The notes below the pieces were generated by a model, which saw nothing but the letters and a program-made list of their open reading frames with translations, did no database searches and had not been told where the DNA came from. Position numbers and translations under genes: made by a program. A stretch of 53,671 nt of DNA from Moritella sp. (GTDB taxonomy: Bacteria > Pseudomonadota > Gammaproteobacteria > Enterobacterales > Moritellaceae). This document shows, one piece after another, positions 50,580-53,671 of this stretch. Location: the NCBI RefSeq assembly GCF_013215705.1, contig NZ_JABSQR010000036.1, positions 1 through 53,671 of the forward strand, given 5' to 3'. The stretch's first letter is position 1. Each line of letters starts with the position of its first letter.

Positions 50580-51503
50580 ATGAAAGGTTTAGTCGTTAAT
50601 AGTGAAAATAATATCGAGCTAAGAAACAGCTTGATAGGGCCTATAGCAGGACAAGGCGAAATACTAATTCAAATAAAAAGCGCGTCGGTTAATCCGTTTG
50701 ATGTTGAAAGTGCGAAGGGAACTTATGACGGTTACTTTGCTGAATATGGTTTTGATAAAGAAGTAAAAACTGGACTGGAATTTTCAGGTGTCGTGATGAG
50801 TGACGGTGAGAAGTTTAGTAACGGTGATAATGTATTTGGCTATGTCCATATGTTAACTGGGTGGAAAACCCATGCAGAATATATAGCCATTGATGAAAAC
50901 TATGTGGCTTTAATGCCAGATGAATTGAGCCACTCTCAAGCCGCGGCCATTCCACTGGGGGCATTGACAACCTTAGTTGCTTTGCAGGATTTAGGGCATC
51001 TAAAAGCGGGCATGAAATTATTGATTAATGGAGCTTCTGGTGGTCTTGGTATTCTGGGTATCCAAATCGGTAAGATTTTAGGAACACATGTATCTGCGAT
51101 TGCCGGAAGCGAGCAAGAGGCGTTCTTACTCTCTTATGGTGCGGATCAAGTCTATGATTACAATCAAACCAAAATTGGCGATATTGCCGATACCTTCGAC
51201 GTTATCCTTGATTTAACCAATGTGCAAAAACTAGAACACATGAAACCGCTGCTAACACCAACTGGTATTTTTATTCCAGGTGAACCGAATGATGAAAATG
51301 GTGGCTTGCTAGAGGATCCGCAAGTGGCTTATTTGATGGTTGCACATGGTGACGTTACCAAGCTAACGCGAATTGCAAACTGGGTGTCCGAGGGAAAATT
51401 AAAAGCCGTCATAGATAGCGAGTTTAGCTTTGCTGATTATCAGCAGGCCATTGCACGTGTGAAAGTAAAAGGCAAAAGAGGACGGATAATCATGAGCTGG
51501 TAA
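50580..51503 (+). CDS. Zinc-type alcohol dehydrogenase-like NADP oxidoreductase (quinone reductase family)
   Basis: The 307-residue MDR-superfamily protein has GEILIQIKSASVNPFDVESAKGTY, GLEFSGVVMSDGEKFSNGDNVFGYV, the NADP-binding LLINGASGGLGILGIQIGKILG at about residue 148, and a C-terminal FSFADYQQAIARVKVKGKRGRIIMSW. It lacks the Cys-rich lobe of true zinc alcohol dehydrogenases, so it is a zinc-free quinone or enone reductase. GGAG lies 6 bases before ATG 50580. It is the likely target of the MerR gene upstream. Confidence 0.88.
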   Translation: MKGLVVNSENNIELRNSLIGPIAGQGEILIQIKSASVNPFDVESAKGTYDGYFAEYGFDKEVKTGLEFSGVVMSDGEKFSNGDNVFGYVHMLTGWKTHAEYIAIDENYVALMPDELSHSQAAAIPLGALTTLVALQDLGHLKAGMKLLINGASGGLGILGIQIGKILGTHVSAIAGSEQEAFLLSYGADQVYDYNQTKIGDIADTFDVILDLTNVQKLEHMKPLLTPTGIFIPGEPNDENGGLLEDPQVAYLMVAHGDVTKLTRIANWVSEGKLKAVIDSEFSFADYQQAIARVKVKGKRGRIIMSW

Positions 51504-51513
51504 CTATTTTTTA

Positions 51514-51534
51514 TGGTCTTTATACTAAAGACCA
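51514..51534 (+). terminator. Hairpin after the oxidoreductase gene
   Basis: TGGTCTTTA and TAAAGACCA form a perfect 9-bp stem around TAC, 10 bases after the stop. No T-tract follows, so termination is likely but not proven. Confidence 0.6.
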
Positions 51535-51549
51535 AACATTATTCTACAG

Positions 51550-51579
51550 ACGTTCCATTACACGAGTGTAATGGAACGT
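51550..51579. repeat. Perfect 14-bp inverted repeat
   Basis: ACGTTCCATTACAC and GTGTAATGGAACGT are exact reverse complements separated only by GA. The short loop makes it a strong cruciform or terminator-like hairpin, and it is the most perfect dyad I found in the window. Confidence 0.85.
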
Positions 51580-51628
51580 AATAAATTTGTAAGTAATAAG
51601 CTCCTATATTATTCCTAATTGTTATTTA

Positions 51629-51660
51629 CCTTGTTGGAGTCATAACTCTAACAAGGTTTT
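51629..51660 (+). terminator. Terminator-like hairpin with T-tract
   Basis: CCTTGTTGGAGT pairs with ACTCTAACAAGG (one mismatch) around CATA and is followed by TTTT. It overlaps the start of direct repeat B. Confidence 0.7.
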
Positions 51661-51790
51661 GTCCATCAATGGCTTAGGGTGACGCTCTAAGCCTGTGACC
51701 GATCTAAGCCGAAATTGCCCCTAAGTGTGTTAGAGCTTTAACTCACTCACAATATGTACATATCAATTTACCATACATTTTATCATGCAA
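51657..51790 (+). repeat. Direct repeat B flanking the LysE-MerR-oxidoreductase segment
   Basis: This is the same sequence type as 48860-48977, with an extra CTGTGACCGATCTAA. Its right end runs into the left flank repeat of the second cassette locus at 51778. Confidence 0.7.
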
Positions 51791-52128
51791 AATTTACCAA
51801 CTAAGTTAATCCTACTTATGTGTAATGAAAAAGACTAGATAGGCTGATTTTATACAGTGTTATTGGTATTTCGGTGAACGCAGTCTCAATTTGTCAAAAG
51901 GCAGTCAGGTTTATCTTGTAGCCTAGAATTAATGTCAATATACTCAATTACATAGCTAGCCTTGTATATAATTTATAAGACTAAATAAATAATTTACAGG
52001 ACGGCTCGTTTTCCCATAAACATGTAATTAATAAATTTGATGTATAATCTTATTTTTCAATTGATTAATCTACTTTTATTAAGGTGAATGAATTTGGGAA
52101 ATCGAGAGTCCTGTTATACAAATGTTAG
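51778..52128 (+). repeat. Left flank repeat of the second cassette locus (copy 2)
   Basis: It matches 1481-1682 (TATCATGCAAAATTTACCAA at the start, TTATACAAATGTTAG at the end). About 150 bases are inserted between CTAGCC and the final TCCTGTTATAC block. The inserted DNA falls in the loop of the TTGTATA/TATACAA hairpin. Confidence 0.75.
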
Positions 52129-52138
52129 AAGCTAATTC

Positions 52139-52163
52139 GGGCAGTGCTAAACTAACACTGCCC
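52139..52163 (-). terminator. Terminator-like hairpin for the minus-strand small gene
   Basis: GGGCAGTG and CACTGCCC form a perfect stem around a 9-base loop, just past the stop of the 44-residue protein. Confidence 0.6.
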
Positions 52164-52178
52164 TCAATTTGTTATTTG

Positions 52179-52313
52179 TTATTTGTTATTTGGGTTCTTC
52201 TGTTGCCCTTTGTTACCGTGAACTTTAGCGTACTGCTCGTTCACGCCTGCTTGACCTTTATTTGCGTTTTTCTGATTTGCATGGTTGTTCTGTGGTGTGA
52301 TTTTCTTAGTCAT
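52179..52313 (-). CDS. Small Asn/Gln/Lys-rich hydrophilic protein (44 residues)
   Basis: The minus strand encodes MTKKITPQNNHANQKNANKG followed by QAGVNEQYAKVHGNKGQQK and NPNNK. A GAGGTATT ribosome site lies just before the ATG and a hairpin follows the stop. The composition (Asn/Gln/Lys, no hydrophobic core) and the NxNKGxxGVNxxYxxxxGNxGxQxNPN layout recall a family of short gammaproteobacterial proteins sometimes mislabelled alpha-amylase. Its function is unknown. It runs opposite to the cassette gene beside it. The hydrophobic plus-strand frame over the same bases has no ribosome site and is not called. Confidence 0.65.
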   Translation of the reverse strand: MTKKITPQNNHANQKNANKGQAGVNEQYAKVHGNKGQQKNPNNK

Positions 52314-52418
52314 GGTAATACCTCTTATATATGATTAAATAGATGAACTCATGGGGGCATCCACCCCGTAGAGTTCGAGTACACTTTACTCCACAGTGTG
52401 GGGACATTTGGGGACAGA
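52314..52418. other. Spacer between divergent small gene and 258-residue cassette gene
   Basis: It includes GGGGGC-ATC-CACCCC-like dyads and TGTGGGGACATTTGGGGACA close to the next start. It should hold the divergent promoters. Confidence 0.35.
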
Positions 52419-53174
52419 ATGGATAATTCTTTAGGCGTAACAAATAAACAACGGGAAATTAAACAGATACTTAAGCAAGTTGGGTGGAGCCAAAGGCAAT
52501 TTTCTGGAAAATATAGTATCGATGAAAGTGATCGTGATATTGAAGAATACGAGATAAATAAATTCCAAGAGTCCTTTAAAAAACAATTAAACAGAAAGAC
52601 AACAAAACTTGAAACTCTAGACAAGTATATTTCCTATATAAAGAATACCTGTGAGTTCAAAAAACTAATAAACTCTGGAGAAACTGAAAAATTTATACCT
52701 TTAACTGGGCTTTTTGAAGATTACAAAATAATTTTAAATGAAGAAAATGACACAACGTACCGAAAAGTTTTAGAGGTGGCAGCAGCTTATGCTTTAGCTA
52801 TAGGTTCTGCTTGGAGCTTTAATATTGTCCAATTAGAGAAAGATGAGTTTCAAAGTAGCTTCTTAGTCATCTGGGAAGGCGATGTAGGTCATAATCATGG
52901 CTCTGGTACTTGGGGTCCTGCAATGTGCAAAGTGGTTACTAGTCATTTTGGTTACTATTTTGTCAGCTCAGGAGAGCATCACTTTGAAACAAGTTTGAGG
53001 TGTATTTCAGAAGTGATAGGTTACTCCAATAACGAATTAATTCTTATCGGATATAAGTATGGTGATAATGATGCCAATAACTATCCGTCTTTAAAGCATA
53101 AAGTTCGTATGGTACAAGACAATGAAGATAAATGGTCTGTAATAGACTGCAAGTTTATCGGAGATCGCTTCTAA
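52419..53174 (+). CDS. Cassette-borne soluble protein of unknown function
   Basis: The protein is 251 residues from ATG 52419 (258 from GTG 52398). The N-terminal part GWSQRQFSGKYSIDESDRDIEEYEINKFQESFKKQLNRKTTKLETL looks like a helix-turn-helix-bearing region. The middle and C-terminal parts are soluble alpha-beta with an aromatic-rich stretch (IWEGDVGHNHGSGTWGPAMCKVV). I do not recognise the family. Its stop TAA is in the CTAAC core of the following attC-like site, as for the cassette genes at 1695 and 3000. Base composition is A+T-rich. It could be a regulator or a defence protein, but no motif decides it. Confidence 0.65.
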   Translation: MDNSLGVTNKQREIKQILKQVGWSQRQFSGKYSIDESDRDIEEYEINKFQESFKKQLNRKTTKLETLDKYISYIKNTCEFKKLINSGETEKFIPLTGLFEDYKIILNEENDTTYRKVLEVAAAYALAIGSAWSFNIVQLEKDEFQSSFLVIWEGDVGHNHGSGTWGPAMCKVVTSHFGYYFVSSGEHHFETSLRCISEVIGYSNNELILIGYKYGDNDANNYPSLKHKVRMVQDNEDKWSVIDCKFIGDRF

Positions 53175-53223
53175 CATATAAGAATAGGTGTCGCGCAGCC
53201 GACACCTTATTCGAGTGTTGAGC
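53169..53223 (+). repeat. attC-like site 5
   Basis: It runs from TTCTAAC to GTTGAGC and is nearly identical to attC-like site 3 (arms ATAAGAATAGGTGT and ACACCTTATTC). The stop of the upstream gene lies in its left core. Confidence 0.75.
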
Positions 53224-53450
53224 AAGCCCAAGCCCTTCTTTATATAGTAAATAACGTGTTTGATCTTGGCGGATACTTCGTCTTGGGGTTAAACCCAAGA
53301 CGAGCTAAATAGAGATAAACAACAGACCTGTTATTTATCAATTAACTAGCTAGTTGTACCATAAATTTAATATCTCCAACTGTAATGTTAATGCCATTAT
53401 CCTTATTATGTTCGCCTTTCGGCTAGGTCGTTCGTGTGATACCAACGCAC
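53224..53450 (+). repeat. Right flank repeat of the second cassette locus (copy 2), interrupted
   Basis: It matches 3630-3745 (AGCCCTTCTTTATATAGTAA ...) up to GATACTTCG at 53280. It then resumes at CCTTTCGGCTAG (53415) after a 134-bp insertion. Confidence 0.7.
53281..53414. mobile_element. 134-bp insertion with a terminal hairpin and TTCG borders
   Basis: It interrupts the right flank repeat relative to copy 1. TTCG stands at both borders (53277-53280 and 53411-53414). CGTCTTGGG and CCCAAGACG form a perfect 9-bp stem at the left end. No coding frame is present. It looks like a small non-autonomous element or a foldback remnant. Confidence 0.5.
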
Positions 53451-53671
53451 TTCATTTCATGCTGACAGCAAGGGCAAATTCTGATGGCTTTCGCAGTAAA
53501 CGTTGCGACGAGTTTAGGCATGTTCCAATTGAACTGATGCAGCAATATAGCTTGAATTCGCACTCTCAGCCGTTTGGCATTACCATGTAAAAAACCATAA
53601 TCCCGCACTCGCTGTAATCCTTTGGGAAGCACATGTTGCAAGATGAGCCAGAGAAATTGCAGCGTCGGTAA
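53423..53671 (-). CDS. IS91-type transposase, C-terminal fragment at the window end
   Basis: The minus-strand frame is open to the window edge and reads LPTLQFLWLILQHVLPKGLQ, then RVRDYGFLHGNAKRLRVRIQAIL, and ICPCCQHEMKCVGITRTT-stop. The HVLPKGxxRVRDYGFLHG segment and Cys pair are typical of IS91-family (Y2 HUH, rolling-circle) transposases. The catalytic HUH and Tyr residues would be outside the window. It sits against the right flank repeat. Confidence 0.8.
   Translation of the reverse strand, partial: LPTLQFLWLILQHVLPKGLQRVRDYGFLHGNAKRLRVRIQAILLHQFNWNMPKLVATFTAKAIRICPCCQHEMKCVGITRTT

Noticed and set aside
52122-52334. 70-codon hydrophobic plus-strand frame
   Set aside because: It lies opposite the better-supported 44-residue gene, begins at the repeat end and has no ribosome site.

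Overview
The window is low-GC DNA of a marine gammaproteobacterium. A Moritella, Psychromonas, Shewanella or Vibrio relative fits best, with Moritella my first guess. The reasons are an autonomous glycyl radical cofactor (GrcA), a Gammaproteobacteria-type caa3 oxidase, integron-type cassettes and A+T-rich spacers. The genus is an inference, because no rRNA or other taxonomic marker is present.

The left accessory part (1-3.8 kb) opens with the end of a BspA-type repeat surface protein. It is followed by a collapsed umuDC relic on the minus strand and a small array of integron-like gene cassettes without an integrase. The array holds a two-helix membrane protein and two GNAT acetyltransferases, with attC-like palindromes between them.

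The core-like middle (4-39.8 kb) holds a LysR regulator and an AlaDH/PNT-like dehydrogenase, then a secreted subtilase with a separate I9 pro-domain-like protein downstream and a Fur-like box upstream. Next come an M3-type peptidase, a frameshifted membrane protein, an isoaspartyl methyltransferase and a U32 protein behind a perfect FNR palindrome. An eight-gene glycan cluster follows: a GT4, a fused Alg14/Alg13-type transferase, a GT2, the four dTDP-L-rhamnose genes (rfbBACD) and a SAF-domain oxidoreductase. After that are a second GT2, a diguanylate cyclase, a GNAT, a class C beta-lactamase-like hydrolase, an FAD amine oxidase, a ChrR-type cupin with a divergent LysR, an enoyl-CoA hydratase, a diheme cytochrome c peroxidase and a caa3-type oxidase operon. 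The oxidase subunit II carries two cytochrome c domains, and the operon has two tandem subunit III-like genes, subunit IV and SCO.

The right part (39.9-53.7 kb) is mosaic. One intact grcA is preceded by two decayed copies. Just past the grcA terminator lies a four-gene minus-strand operon. Its first and third genes are large tyrosine recombinases with complete R-H-R-H-Y sets. Between them is a 787-residue partner with a Cys-rich tail, and the fourth gene is a small helical protein. The operon is divergent from a short KfrA-like gene preceded by CACTTTA iterons. This module resembles known recombinase-trio elements (Tn554, RIT, Gamma-Mobile-Trio) in layout and is the most interesting object in the window.

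Next comes a LysE / MerR / zinc-type oxidoreductase segment between ~120 bp direct repeats. The window ends with a second cassette locus carrying the same left and right flanks as the one at 1.5-3.7 kb but different cargo, beside the 3' end of an IS91-type transposase. The two cassette loci about 50 kb apart suggest the window is framed by remnants of a cassette array or by a repeatedly used insertion platform.
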